A stretch of 46,351 bases of DNA. Source: Candidatus Cloacimonadota bacterium (GTDB lineage: Bacteria > Cloacimonadota > Cloacimonadia > Cloacimonadales > Cloacimonadaceae). Below the pieces are notes generated by a model. That model saw only the letters and a program-made list of their open reading frames with translations. It had not been told where the DNA came from and made no database searches. Position 1 is the first letter of the stretch, and each line of letters starts with the position of its first letter. Shown here in pieces: positions 1-9,636 of this stretch. The stretch is taken from assembly GCA_023228125.1 (NCBI GenBank), contig JALOBT010000020.1, forward strand, positions 1 to 46,351, written 5' to 3'. The position numbers were made by a program, and so were the translations under genes.

Positions 1-2881
1 GATCCGACCAAAAGTCTATCTCTTTGATCAGTCTTTGGTGCACAGCCTCAAGGGTCTTACTTATATGCTGTTCCCTGCGGCTATTTACTTCATTAAAATG
101 CTCTGGAGCAAGCTGAGCAGTGGCAAAAGCCAGAGCCCTGGCTTCCAATTGCTCAGAGAGCCATGCTTCGGATAGGATGCCTTCCACAAGCTTAAAATCA
201 GCCTCTGAAATTGGTTCCAGATCAAGATGGGGAGCCCATCCAGCATTATTGATCTCACCTGCGGGACTTATCTCCACAAACTGCATCCGGCGAGATACGC
301 ATCTATTGCGATTCTGGCCTTCTTTGATCGAATGGTCGATAATCAGCATGGCCTTGGGCAATATATCCTCATCATTAGGAGCGAGCATCACAGAGCCTTG
401 TTTCAGTTTATTGCGATGAATTTCCAAAATCAGGTCTATCACCGCCATCATCAAAGGATGCCCGGGATGGATAAAGCTGGCCATGGCGGATTCACGCTGC
501 GCTAAACGGACAAACTGTTTATCAAAGCAGATCCGTTCATACTTGGTGGTGACGGGATTCATATTACGACGATTTCTGCCGGATATTTGGCGATCCCTTT
601 CTCGGATCTTGGCAGGTACATAGGTGATTTCCCATCTGCCGGATTCACGCGCTCTTAGCTCTCCCCTCAGTTGTTCAAAAGCTTTGCTGAAGAAGGCACG
701 GATGAAGTAGGGTTGGAGTTTGCGTGCTTCGGCTTTTTCCATTTCTTCTTTCACAGCAAAAAGGCGTTTTTCGTCTATCACTTCCTCGCATAAGGCATTG
801 CGACTTAGGATGTTTCTAATGTGTTCTGTATCCAGAGCACCTTCTACTACTTCAAAGAGCTTGGCTCTGATCACCGGGTCATCTCCATAGCGAATAGCTT
901 CGATCAGTAGATCCCGCAAGCTCTTCTCTTCAAAGACATCACCCAGAATATCAAAGACTCTACCGCCCAAAGCCTGCCTCTGTACCTCGAGTTTGTTGAA
1001 GAGGTTGAGGAATACGTCCCCCTCCCGGGTTTCCATCGCCACCATATTCCACAGGTGGCAGACTTCCTGCTGACCAATACGGTGAATACGACCAAAACGC
1101 TGTTCAATGCGATTGGGATTCCAAGGCAGATCATAATTCACCATCAGATTGGCATTTTGCAGGTTCACACCTTCTCCAGCGGCATCGGTAGCCAGCAGAA
1201 TACTCACTCTGGGGTCATTGCGAAATAGCTCTTGGGCTTTGCGCCTTTCCTCACGTTTGATGCCACCGTGGATGATGATTACGGCATCTGGGTTACCGAT
1301 CAGATCGTTCAAGCGACCATGCAGATAACTCAAGGTATCCCGATGTTCGGTAAAGATAATCAGCTTGCGGTATCGGCCGCTCTGTTCTCGCATATGGGGA
1401 TTATTCTCAAAGAGATTAGAAAGCTCTTCCCATTTGCGGTCAAGCCCCGAATCCCGCAATTCTTTCGCCTGCTTGGTGAGTCTGTTTAGAATGATGATTT
1501 CTTTTCCCAATTCTTGAATGGTCTGGGCCGTGGTAGCTCTATCGACCAATTCCTCTTCTTGGGTTTCCCTTTCCTCGGTATCCCAATCATCATCGTCAAA
1601 ATCATCCGGCAAATCAAAATCCTGGTCTTTTTTCTCGCGGATCAATTCACCGCGCAGGATGAGCTTTTCCTCTTCCAACCTGCGGCCAAGCTTATCGGTA
1701 CGGCGTTTCAACGACTGGTAGATAGCTTCGGGACTCGATGCAAGGCGTCTTTGGAGGATAGTGAGCGCAAAGCCAATGGTGTTTCTGCGTTTGCCTTCAA
1801 GTCGGTCTGCCTTGTTCATCTCTTCACGCACATATTCTGTAACGGTAAGGTAAAGATCAGCTTCCAGATCTGATAGCTTGTAAGATACGGAATAAGCTTT
1901 GCGCTCTGGAAAGAGGCGGGTACCGTCAAACTTGAGCAGTTCTTCTTTTACCATTCTCCGCATCAGATCAGAGATATCTATGCTGTGGGCACTATCGCGG
2001 GGTTTGCCATAAAAGCGGTCCGAATCCAGGAGGGCCAGGAAGGTTTGAAAATCTTCATCTTTGCCCTTGTGGGGGGTAGCTGTCATCAAGAGAAAGTGCC
2101 GGGTGATGCTTCCCACTTCTTCAGCGAGTTTGTAGCGCTTGGTTTTCTTGAGCTCATGGCCAAACCAGGATGCAGAGCATTTGTGGGCTTCGTCAATGAC
2201 CACCAGGTCCCAATAAGTGAGTTTCAGTTTCTCTATCAGTTCATCATCACGGGAAACCATATCTATGCGGGCGATCAGATAATCAAAATCTTCAAAGGGA
2301 TTACCGCTGTGGGATTGAGCTTCCATTTCGCGGGAAAAGATAAAGAAATCCAAGCCGAATTTCTCATACATTTCATCTTGCCACTGCTCTACTAATGAAC
2401 CGGGAGCAATGATCAGGATGCGCGTTGCATCGGCTCGCATAATCAGTTCTCGGATATAAAGCCCAGCCATAATGGTTTTTCCTGCTCCGGGATCATCAGC
2501 CAGCACATAGCGTAAGGGCTGTCTGGGCAGCATAGATTCATATACAGCAGTGATCTGATGTGGCAAGGGTTCTACGTTGGAGGTATGAACAGCCATCATG
2601 GGATCAAAGAGGTAAGCGAGATTGATCCGGCAAGCCTCAACAGCCAGCTTAAAATCTGCAGCAGGTGCATCAAAAGACCAGGGTCTGCCTGCCATTGCCA
2701 GAGAGAGATTCAGCTCGTCTGAGCGATAAATCAAGCGTTCCAAGAGAGATCCATCACTCTTTTTGTAATAGACTGTGAGCGCATCAATCCCGATGGCTTC
2801 ACTCGTAACGATGCGAACCACTTCCTCGGGCTCCAAACCTTGAATCAGAGCCCCAGATTTGATATCTTCTAATCTCATCAT
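1..2881 (-). CDS. SNF2-family DEAD/DEAH-box helicase, DISARM DrmD-like (3' end outside window)
   Basis: ATP-dependent DNA translocase of the SNF2/HepA superfamily; about 960 residues are visible and the reading frame is still open at base 1, so the C-terminus is missing. My translation shows an N-terminal domain of about 100 residues, Walker A ADDPGAGKT near residues 128-136, the DEAH box at 230-233, the SAT-like motif LLMTATPHKGK, an acidic insert (DLPDDFDDDDWD), and helicase-C motifs including TDAAGEGVNLQ and QRFGRIHRIGQ near 592-602. The DDPGAGKT form and the long helical C-terminal half resemble the large helicases of DISARM class 1 (DrmD) and related methylase-linked defence loci; this is family resemblance by eye. 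The start is ATG at 2881 or 2878, after AGGG. The neighbours that would confirm a defence locus lie outside the window. A general HepA/RapA-like helicase is the main alternative. Confidence 0.8.
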   Translation of the reverse strand, partial: MMRLEDIKSGALIQGLEPEEVVRIVTSEAIGIDALTVYYKKSDGSLLERLIYRSDELNLSLAMAGRPWSFDAPAADFKLAVEACRINLAYLFDPMMAVHTSNVEPLPHQITAVYESMLPRQPLRYVLADDPGAGKTIMAGLYIRELIMRADATRILIIAPGSLVEQWQDEMYEKFGLDFFIFSREMEAQSHSGNPFEDFDYLIARIDMVSRDDELIEKLKLTYWDLVVIDEAHKCSASWFGHELKKTKRYKLAEEVGSITRHFLLMTATPHKGKDEDFQTFLALLDSDRFYGKPRDSAHSIDISDLMRRMVKEELLKFDGTRLFPERKAYSVSYKLSDLEADLYLTVTEYVREEMNKADRLEGKRRNTIGFALTILQRRLASSPEAIYQSLKRRTDKLGRRLEEEKLILRGELIREKKDQDFDLPDDFDDDDWDTEERETQEEELVDRATTAQTIQELGKEIIILNRLTKQAKELRDSGLDRKWEELSNLFENNPHMREQSGRYRKLIIFTEHRDTLSYLHGRLNDLIGNPDAVIIIHGGIKREERRKAQELFRNDPRVSILLATDAAGEGVNLQNANLMVNYDLPWNPNRIEQRFGRIHRIGQQEVCHLWNMVAMETREGDVFLNLFNKLEVQRQALGGRVFDILGDVFEEKSLRDLLIEAIRYGDDPVIRAKLFEVVEGALDTEHIRNILSRNALCEEVIDEKRLFAVKEEMEKAEARKLQPYFIRAFFSKAFEQLRGELRARESGRWEITYVPAKIRERDRQISGRNRRNMNPVTTKYERICFDKQFVRLAQRESAMASFIHPGHPLMMAVIDLILEIHRNKLKQGSVMLAPNDEDILPKAMLIIDHSIKEGQNRNRCVSRRMQFVEISPAGEINNAGWAPHLDLEPISEADFKLVEGILSEAWLSEQLEARALAFATAQLAPEHFNEVNSRREQHISKTLEAVHQRLIKEIDFWSD

Positions 2882-3128
2882 ACCTATTCCCTAAAAGTAT
2901 CATAGCTGTATTCGCATCATACTCTTCAGGGTTACTAAACTGCCATTCCAAAATATGAAAACCGAATCAGGATTATGACAAATCCGTAATAGATCACAAA
3001 TTAGGATAGGTGCTTTTGCTGTCAATGAGAAAAGCAGTTTGGTGTATTATCGAAAGATTGCGTTATCCGTTCTATTTTAGAAACCTATCGAGACCAGAGA
3101 ATTGTGAGCTGATGTGTCTAAATTTTAA

Positions 3129-3341
3129 ATCTATTTAGCGGTTGCAAATTATGATGTTGACGTGATTGACTTGTTTTATACTGAACCAGCCAAGTACATT
3201 GACGATGTGAGAACTGTGTTCCTTGATGGTAGTTCACAACTGAAACCAATTAAGGGATATACGATGGGCAATAATCCAATATCGGATGATATGCGGATTA
3301 AACGGATTGACACGGATTATTTCAGACAAGTCTCTATATAA
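3129..3341 (+). pseudogene. Possible gene remnant, unidentified
   Basis: Seventy sense codons between an in-frame TAA (3126-3128) and a TAA (3339-3341), with no ATG near the beginning and no ribosome binding site. The translation around codons 6-45 looks like a real soluble protein (NYDVDVIDLFYTEPAKYIDD, then VRTVFLDGSS), while the last 20 codons run into a repeat. Base composition is more AT-rich than the surrounding genes. I do not recognise the family. It may be the tail of a gene destroyed by the repeats, or chance. Confidence 0.3.
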
Positions 3342-3650
3342 TCCACCTCTTGCTTCGACAATTCAGTTTTCGAGCTTATATTCTTAGTTTCTGATCCGTG
3401 TTGATCCGTTTAATCCACTAAATCCGTGTGACTATTCAATAAACTACAGCACCAAGTACTGCCCCCATAAAAATGGGGGGGGATGCCTGAATTGCCAGAA
3501 GAGGCAATGCAAGGCTCAATAAAGACTGTTCAAAACCAGGAACTATATTAGGCTATTTCCCGTGTAGTCTTTGAGAAAAGCAGGTCGAGATCTGTCCAGT
3601 CCAGCTTCAGGCATTCCCTACTGGATTAGCTTGCGTCTGGTGTTGAGGAT

Positions 3651-3870
3651 ACAGGATTGGATGCGTCCAGCGTCGAATGTCGATGGCAATCTAAATTGGC
3701 ACAGGATGGCACTCGAAACTGGTATACTTTTTTTTATCCTTCAGGTGTTTGAGTCTGAAGCTATCTCCGAGCATCGTAATTGTTTATTAATGATGCAATA
3801 AGCGATCAAGAACTGCTTTCTTTTGCAGTGGCCTATTGCCTCACTGGACGCGAGACGCATCCAATCCTGT
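3651..3870. repeat. Inverted pair of CGAGACG-family hairpin sequences
   Basis: ACAGGATTGGATGCGTCCAG at 3651-3670 is matched in inverted orientation at 3844-3870, where the copy carries the full hairpin core (CTGGACG-CGAGACG-CATCCAATCCTGT). The left copy lacks the CGAGA core and joins the two stem arms directly. The two bracket about 170 bp without a gene. Confidence 0.6.
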
Positions 3871-3904
3871 AGTGATGCCACACTCCTTCACCGGACTTGC
3901 TTTT

Positions 3905-3985
3905 GACATGTCTTAGACTCGAGTTGACTTGAGCTTTCGAGTCATCTCGAGTGGAACACGAATTAAAAGCAAGTCAAAGGCAAAA
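3905..3985. repeat. Palindromic element, copy A (related copy at 22931)
   Basis: Shares ACATGTCTT, ACTCGA and TCATCTCGAGT blocks in the same order with 22931-23004. It can fold as ACTCGAG (3917-3923) with CTCGAGT (3946-3952). The 18-bp centre (3926-3943) is the reverse complement of the centre of the other copy at 17 of 18 positions. Confidence 0.65.
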
Positions 3986-4065
3986 GCGTGCTGGCTGCTT
4001 TCCTGCTAAGCGCCTCAGACGGGTACCATAAAATCAAGCTGAGTAAACTCAGCAGCCTCAAGTGC

Positions 4066-5391
4066 TTATTGTGGAATGACGTACTCCTGGATCAGATAGC
4101 GGTCTGCAGCGCCCAAAATCACGCTGAGGTAGATGCCATCATCTTTGTAATCCTCCTGGGTGATCTTGCCGATTTCGTGCAAACGGGAAACCAGGGCGTT
4201 TTGGGTATAGGGCAAACGCAGGTGGTAGAGCCGGTTTTCCATCAAAAGCTCTTCGATCTTTAGCAGGAGCTCTTCGATCCCCAGGTTTTGGGCAGCGCTG
4301 ATGGCCACGGCGTTCTCATAATACTTGCTCAGCATCTTGCTAAGGCTATTATCCACGAGGTCTTTTTTGTTCAGCACGATGATCTGGGGGATTTCTGAGG
4401 CACCGATGCTGCTGAGCACTTCATCCACCTGCCCCACATAATACTCATGACGCTCATCGGAAATATCCACCAGATGCAGCAGCAGATCCGCATCCACCGC
4501 TTCCATCAGGGTAGCCCTGAAAGAGGCAATCAGATGATGCGGGAGATTGGAGATAAAGCCTACTGTATCAGAGATAATGGCCGGTGTTCCGGTGCTGAGT
4601 TTGAGCTGTCTGCTGGTGGAATCCAAGGTGGCAAAAAGCCGGTCTTCCACCAGCACGCCGGCATCGGTGAGGAGATTGAAGAGGGTGGATTTGCCGGCAT
4701 TGGTATAGCCCACGATACAGATCTTTTTGCTGTTGTCCCGCTGTTTTCTTTGGGTTTCCTTCTGGGCTGTGATCTGATTTATGGATTTATTGATCTTGCC
4801 GATCTGCTGACGAATGAGACGTTTATCCACTTCGATCTGCTTTTCGCCCATGCCTCTGGAGGCAGCTCCACCGGCGGAGCGGGCAGACCCTCGTTCCTGA
4901 TCAAAATGCCCCCACAGCCGCCTGAGGCGAGGAAGCTGATACTGCAATTCGGCCAGCTTGACCTGGAGCTTGGCCTCTTTGCTGCGGGCATGATCGTGAA
5001 AGATGCTCAGGATCACCTCAGTGCGGTCTATCACCTTGATCTGAAAGGTATTCTCGATATTACGCCCCTGGATGGAGCTGAGTTCAGCGTTGACGATCAG
5101 CATATCGGCCCCAGCCTGATGCATTTGGATGCTGATCTCTTCCAGGAAGCCTTTGCCAAAATAGCTGCTGCGCTCTGGCTGAGTTCGTCTTTGGGTGTAG
5201 CGTCCCAGGATGGCTATGCCTGCGGTATCGGCCAGGCGTTCCAGTTCATCCAGAGCGGCGTGCGCTTCACTTTCATTATCACGGGAGGTGACGATAGCTG
5301 CGATAAAGGCGCACTTTTCGTCCTTTTGCAGCTCGTCCCAGCTTTCTTCTTCTTCGAGCTGTTGCTCGTCCAAATATTCTTCGTTTTGCAT
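4066..5391 (-). CDS. hflX: GTPase HflX
   Basis: Translation-associated GTPase that binds the 50S ribosomal subunit and, in other bacteria, splits stalled or hibernating ribosomes; cytoplasmic. The 441 residues show the HflX N-terminal domain (GRYTQRRTQPE near 63-73, YFGKG at 77-81), a coiled helical segment, and the G domain: G1 GYTNAGKST at 228-236, G3 DTVG at 275-278 and G4 NKKD at 341-344. The family's glycine-rich linker is present but divergent (SAGGAASRGMGEKQIEVDKR at 172-191). It is the last gene of a minus-strand operon: its ATG lies nine bases after the subtilisin stop codon, and the ribosome binding site TAGGA overlaps that stop. Length is typical. Confidence 0.95.
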   Translation of the reverse strand: MQNEEYLDEQQLEEEESWDELQKDEKCAFIAAIVTSRDNESEAHAALDELERLADTAGIAILGRYTQRRTQPERSSYFGKGFLEEISIQMHQAGADMLIVNAELSSIQGRNIENTFQIKVIDRTEVILSIFHDHARSKEAKLQVKLAELQYQLPRLRRLWGHFDQERGSARSAGGAASRGMGEKQIEVDKRLIRQQIGKINKSINQITAQKETQRKQRDNSKKICIVGYTNAGKSTLFNLLTDAGVLVEDRLFATLDSTSRQLKLSTGTPAIISDTVGFISNLPHHLIASFRATLMEAVDADLLLHLVDISDERHEYYVGQVDEVLSSIGASEIPQIIVLNKKDLVDNSLSKMLSKYYENAVAISAAQNLGIEELLLKIEELLMENRLYHLRLPYTQNALVSRLHEIGKITQEDYKDDGIYLSVILGAADRYLIQEYVIPQ

Positions 5392-5400
5392 AAGTTAATC

Positions 5401-8400
5401 CTAATTTATGATGGCAAATTTACCCCGGACGCGTTCTTTATCCATCTCTATGATGTAGAAATAGATTCCGCTGGAGACCTTTTTGCCATTCTGGTTTTTG
5501 GCATTCCAGCGCCAGGTGATGAGGTTTCTTTCGGGGCTGAAAGGACCTATATTAGCTTTGTAAACCAAAGCGCCACTGGCATCGTAAATAGCGATCTTAC
5601 CGGTTTTCCCCGGAGGAAAATTCATGAAGATGATGTCGGCTTGCTTTGCGGTGTACAAAGGATTTGGGAAGAGCACAATCTCGCTGAGATCGGTGATATC
5701 ACGCAGAGCAAAGCGGGCCAGATTGTGCAGCGGGGAGATGGTGTTGCCAAAGAGGTCTTTCACATTATCGATCCTGATAAAATAGGCATTATTGCTGTAT
5801 CTGATGCTGTGAGCGAAGGTTGCGATCACGCGGCTGCCTTCGGCCTGGACACTGGCAATGCTGTTTTCAAGATCATTCTCTGAACAGAATAAGGTGTAAT
5901 TTCCCAGGTAGTTTGCCAGAGGCCCATCCAGCTCTTCATCAAAAGTGATTTCCACGCTGAGGCGTCCCTCCAAGACCTTCACGCTCTGCACTTTGGGCGG
6001 ATCCAGATCCTGCACATAAGGGAAGGAGAAGCCATGGGAAGCAATCGGGATTCCGCTGGGACCAGTTACTCCATACACCTGTAGTTCAAACAGGGTTTCG
6101 AGGGCTGGGAAAGCCTCGCGAAACCTTAGCTGAATGCCGCACTGCTGAGCTGTGCTATTTACCGAAATCGGGTGTCCCAGCTCATGAGAAAGGGTGTAGA
6201 AGCTGGGGTTCAGCACGCTGGAGGTCATCCTTTGATTAAACAGAGCCCTCAATTCACGATCTCCCACCATCTGAATTTCGACAATCAAGGGAACCGGCAT
6301 GGTAATGGCCGAATGCCAGGCAGAAAGCTGGCTTTCGCTGGGCTCACTGGCCAGATGCACCGAACTGATGGCGTAGGAATACTCATGCCCTTCCTCAAGA
6401 CCGGTATCCGTATAGGGTGTGCCCAGCACATTGTCGATCAGGCTGATATCCCCTGCTTCGTTTTTGCGATAAACGCGGTAGAAATCTGCCGTTTGCTGGA
6501 TCCAACTCAGCTCTACTGTATTTGGCCCAAGGGCCTGCGACACCACATTCACCGGAGTAGGAGGCCCAGTAAAAGGCTCATCCAGACCCCATTCCACCGC
6601 AAGCAATGAATCTGCATCCACCTGATAATTGCTCATCACCCAAGCTTTGCCAGATTCATCCCGCCAAGCTGCCAGCCGGTAGTTCATGGTGCTGTCTCCC
6701 ACAAAGACGGGTTTGAACTTACCATCTATGTATTTGACTATGTAGAGATTGGGAGCAAGGCCCAGGACCAGGTCATCTTTGCCATCGCCATCCATATCCA
6801 TGATCGTAATGGCGTTTTGGGATTCCACTTTGTTAAACATAATGGAGCCCATGCTGACATAGCTGTCATTACCATCTGAAGTAAAGCCTTCAAAATACCA
6901 GAAATTCAGATCTGGATTCAGTATGCTTTTGTTGTAACCACCCACCACAAAATCCTGCTGCCCATCTCCATTAAAATCTCCGCTACCAAGCTGATAGGTA
7001 TTGGCTACCGGCATGCGATGTTGCCAGACCAGGCTTGCTTCTGCCAGAGAGGATACTTCATAGATCAAGACATCACCATCGGTATCCGCACAGAGGATGT
7101 CTGGCAGATTGTCCTGATCAAGTTTTTTCACGATGATGGTGGGCACAAAGTTGTTTCTCTGGTTTGTTTCGGTGGTGTTATGCAGGGTATTTCGGGCAGT
7201 CATTATCCCTTGATTGTTCCAGGAATAGAGCTGAATCACTCTTTCGGCGGCGAGGTTTTTGATCAGCAAGACGTCTTTGCGGTTGTTATTATTATAATCC
7301 CCAATCGCGCCGCCGACGATTCCCGTGTCCTGAAAGAGCAGTGAATCCGCACTGGGATACTGCTCGCCTGGCATGGTTTCCCAGAGCTTGGCAGTTTCGG
7401 ACTGAAGCAGGAGCAGTTCCTGGCCCTGATCTTTGGTATTGCCTATATCCAAAGGCCAGAAATTTCCCTCAAAAGCGTGAGTCTGGATATGCGCACCAGG
7501 ATGAGGTTCATAGGCATAGACCTGGCCATATCCCGTTACAGGAATATCCATAGCCAGATATTCGGCCTGGCCATTACCATTAAAATCGTGCCAGCAGTTT
7601 AGCGGCACCTTCGCTTTCCCTATTTCCCGGCGGATATAGCCATGGGTGGGAACGCTATCATACAGGACATCCAAAAAGCCTGTAAAGACCTGAGTTTGCG
7701 TGCTGAGATTGGCATTGTTTGTAGCTTTGAGCTGAATATCGAGGCTGCCTTCGGGGAGATTTTGCGGCAGTGGCCAGATTTGCAGGGAATCCACAAAAGT
7801 GCCATACACGGTGTGCATATTACCGCTGCTATCCCAAAGGGTGAGATCTGCTTTTACCTGCTGATCATAGGTAGCAGAGATGTAATATCTCAGATTTTCG
7901 TTATTGTAACGGCTGAAACTGCCCAGCCTTCCAGGTTTGATCACCGGCAGACTGCGATTCACGGTGATCGTGCGGAAGTAATTGTATTTCATCAGGTTAT
8001 TTTGCCGCTTTTCATATTGCAAGCGCAGCATATAAGTGCCTTCTGGAAAGCTTTCCGGAACGTAAAATTCACCCAAGAGCCCATCATGCACCTCAGTGTT
8101 ATGATAAACTGGCTGGGAAGTATGCTCAAAGATATCTTTCCAAGAGCCCAGATTCGGATTTGAGATGCTGCGATACATCAGGGTATAGCGGGCAAAGCTC
8201 TCGCCATATACGCTGCCCCGGATCTCGGTAGTGCCTGTAATGCCAATCTGATCCAAGGGATAATCTATCTGCACAAAAGGCGGATTCAGGTTGTCCAGGA
8301 GCTTTTTGACATTGAGCAAGCCATGTCCGGTGTAGATATCAAAGCCGGGGGTATTGAGATCGTCTGTAGCGCCGAGCAAGCGCGCCCGCACTTCGGCTGG

Positions 8401-9627
8401 ACTGAGCCCCGGAACCATGGACAAAAGCAGGGCTACACTGCCGGCCACATAAGGGGAACTCATCGAAGTGCCGCTCATCTGCATATACATGTCTTTGCCG
8501 CTGTCCTTGTAGGTAGAGAGAATGTCCTGACCCGGTGCTACCAAGTCCAGATCCTGACCATAGCTGGAAAAGCCTGTGAGCACTTTGGCACTATTCACAG
8601 CGCCCACCGAGATCACGTTTGAGAGTTTGGCGGGATAGCTGAGATTATCCCCGGGATCGTTGCCCGCTGAAGCCACCAGAACTACTCCCCTGGCATAGGC
8701 ATAATCGCAGGCATCGGCGATGATCGCGGAATAATTGGGGTCTCCCCAACTCATATTGATCACATGGCAGCCGTTATCTGCTGCATAGATAATGGCCGCA
8801 GCACAATCATCATCCTGCAAATAGCCGGCTTCTGCGGTCCTGAATCCAGCTCTCAGTGGCATTATCTGCACGTTCCAACATACTCCGGCTATGCCGATTC
8901 CGTTGTTACCCTGGGCACCGATGATGCCAGAGACGTGGGTGCCATGATAGTTCTCATCTGCCACGTCGTTATCCGGATCCAGATAGTCTCCCAAAGCCTC
9001 GTCGGCCATCTCAGGAGCATCTGCAAAGTCCCAGCCGCACCAGTCGTCAATATAGCCATTGCCATCATTGTCAATGCCGTCATCCGGAATCTCGCCATGA
9101 TTGATATAGACGTTTGCCTGTATATCGGGATGATTGATCAATAGTCCGCTATCCACTACACCCACAATGATTTGATGGCTGCCTGTGCCATAATCCCAGG
9201 CTTGGGGAATGCTGCACAGCTTGTGCCAGAGCTCCGGGTAAAGTGGATCGTTCGGGATGGCATGCAGTTTGCGCAGATAGTTGGGCTCGATGTATTCGAT
9301 TCCGGCAAAGCTGGCGCTCTTCATTTGCTGAATATCCGGCATTTGGCTTAAGTTTGCCTTAAAATAGCGTCCGGCAGGCAGGCCAGAGATGGGCTTTAGC
9401 TCTTTCAGCCCATATTGATCCAGGAAGGTGTCAAAATCTGAAAGTCCGGTCTTGCCCTTGCTGAGCTGGGTCTGAGAGCTGGTCTTAAAAAGTATCTGTC
9501 CAGGAGTGTAGGCACCTATCGCCTGCAGCGGGCAGTGCAGCAGGAGCATCAGGATCAGCAGCAGAGCAGAGGCTGCGAAAGGCGGAAGACGGACTTCATT
9601 AAGCTGAAAAGAGCGATTCAATCTCAT
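5401..9627 (-). CDS. Secreted subtilisin-like (S8) serine protease with C-terminal sorting domain
   Basis: Large exported protease, 1408 residues. A basic N-terminus followed by a hydrophobic stretch near 18-38 is a signal peptide. The S8 domain (about 120-415) has the full catalytic set: Asp159 (VVDSG), His228 (HGTH), oxyanion Asn323 (AGN) and Ser388 (SGTSMSSP). An acidic DNDGNG segment near 187 suggests calcium binding. The middle holds repeats with DFNGDGQ and DMDGDGKDD signatures (FG-GAP/VCBS type), then a fibronectin type III-like region, and the end (FPNP, then a FlgD-like fold ending SSGIYFY) matches the C-terminal sorting domains used for type IX-like secretion. The start at 9627 follows AAGGGAT. 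It is nine bases downstream of the PorV/PorQ-like gene and is co-transcribed with it. Substrate unknown; extracellular protein breakdown is likely. Confidence 0.9.
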   Translation of the reverse strand: MRLNRSFQLNEVRLPPFAASALLLILMLLLHCPLQAIGAYTPGQILFKTSSQTQLSKGKTGLSDFDTFLDQYGLKELKPISGLPAGRYFKANLSQMPDIQQMKSASFAGIEYIEPNYLRKLHAIPNDPLYPELWHKLCSIPQAWDYGTGSHQIIVGVVDSGLLINHPDIQANVYINHGEIPDDGIDNDGNGYIDDWCGWDFADAPEMADEALGDYLDPDNDVADENYHGTHVSGIIGAQGNNGIGIAGVCWNVQIMPLRAGFRTAEAGYLQDDDCAAAIIYAADNGCHVINMSWGDPNYSAIIADACDYAYARGVVLVASAGNDPGDNLSYPAKLSNVISVGAVNSAKVLTGFSSYGQDLDLVAPGQDILSTYKDSGKDMYMQMSGTSMSSPYVAGSVALLLSMVPGLSPAEVRARLLGATDDLNTPGFDIYTGHGLLNVKKLLDNLNPPFVQIDYPLDQIGITGTTEIRGSVYGESFARYTLMYRSISNPNLGSWKDIFEHTSQPVYHNTEVHDGLLGEFYVPESFPEGTYMLRLQYEKRQNNLMKYNYFRTITVNRSLPVIKPGRLGSFSRYNNENLRYYISATYDQQVKADLTLWDSSGNMHTVYGTFVDSLQIWPLPQNLPEGSLDIQLKATNNANLSTQTQVFTGFLDVLYDSVPTHGYIRREIGKAKVPLNCWHDFNGNGQAEYLAMDIPVTGYGQVYAYEPHPGAHIQTHAFEGNFWPLDIGNTKDQGQELLLLQSETAKLWETMPGEQYPSADSLLFQDTGIVGGAIGDYNNNNRKDVLLIKNLAAERVIQLYSWNNQGIMTARNTLHNTTETNQRNNFVPTIIVKKLDQDNLPDILCADTDGDVLIYEVSSLAEASLVWQHRMPVANTYQLGSGDFNGDGQQDFVVGGYNKSILNPDLNFWYFEGFTSDGNDSYVSMGSIMFNKVESQNAITIMDMDGDGKDDLVLGLAPNLYIVKYIDGKFKPVFVGDSTMNYRLAAWRDESGKAWVMSNYQVDADSLLAVEWGLDEPFTGPPTPVNVVSQALGPNTVELSWIQQTADFYRVYRKNEAGDISLIDNVLGTPYTDTGLEEGHEYSYAISSVHLASEPSESQLSAWHSAITMPVPLIVEIQMVGDRELRALFNQRMTSSVLNPSFYTLSHELGHPISVNSTAQQCGIQLRFREAFPALETLFELQVYGVTGPSGIPIASHGFSFPYVQDLDPPKVQSVKVLEGRLSVEITFDEELDGPLANYLGNYTLFCSENDLENSIASVQAEGSRVIATFAHSIRYSNNAYFIRIDNVKDLFGNTISPLHNLARFALRDITDLSEIVLFPNPLYTAKQADIIFMNFPPGKTGKIAIYDASGALVYKANIGPFSPERNLITWRWNAKNQNGKKVSSGIYFYIIEMDKERVRGKFAIIN

Positions 9628-9636
9628 GTCTATCCC

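Larger units (their letters stand above)
2882..4065. other. Gene-poor intergenic region with hairpins and a possible gene remnant
   Basis: About 1.2 kb without a convincing intact gene. It holds a 70-codon open stretch with protein-like composition (3129-3338), an inverted pair of GATCCGTGTTGATCCG-type repeats (around 3294-3322 and 3391-3430), a hairpin CCCCCAT-AAAA-ATGGGGG (3462-3479), a hairpin ATTGCC-AGAAGA-GGCAAT (3491-3508), a sequence AAAGACTGTTCAA (3521-3533) also seen near 37830, an inverted pair of the CGAGACG-core hairpin (3651-3670 and 3844-3870), and a palindromic element at 3905-3985. The 76-codon frame at 3571-3801 runs through repeat sequence and I do not consider it a gene. 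Confidence 0.6.

Noticed and set aside
3571..3801. 76-codon frame in the left intergenic region
   Set aside because: It crosses the hairpin repeat at 3651 and has no start signal or protein-like features.
4447..5883. 478-codon plus-strand open frame opposite hflX and the subtilisin gene
   Set aside because: It is the antisense shadow of two clearly identified genes and has no recognisable domain or ribosome binding site.
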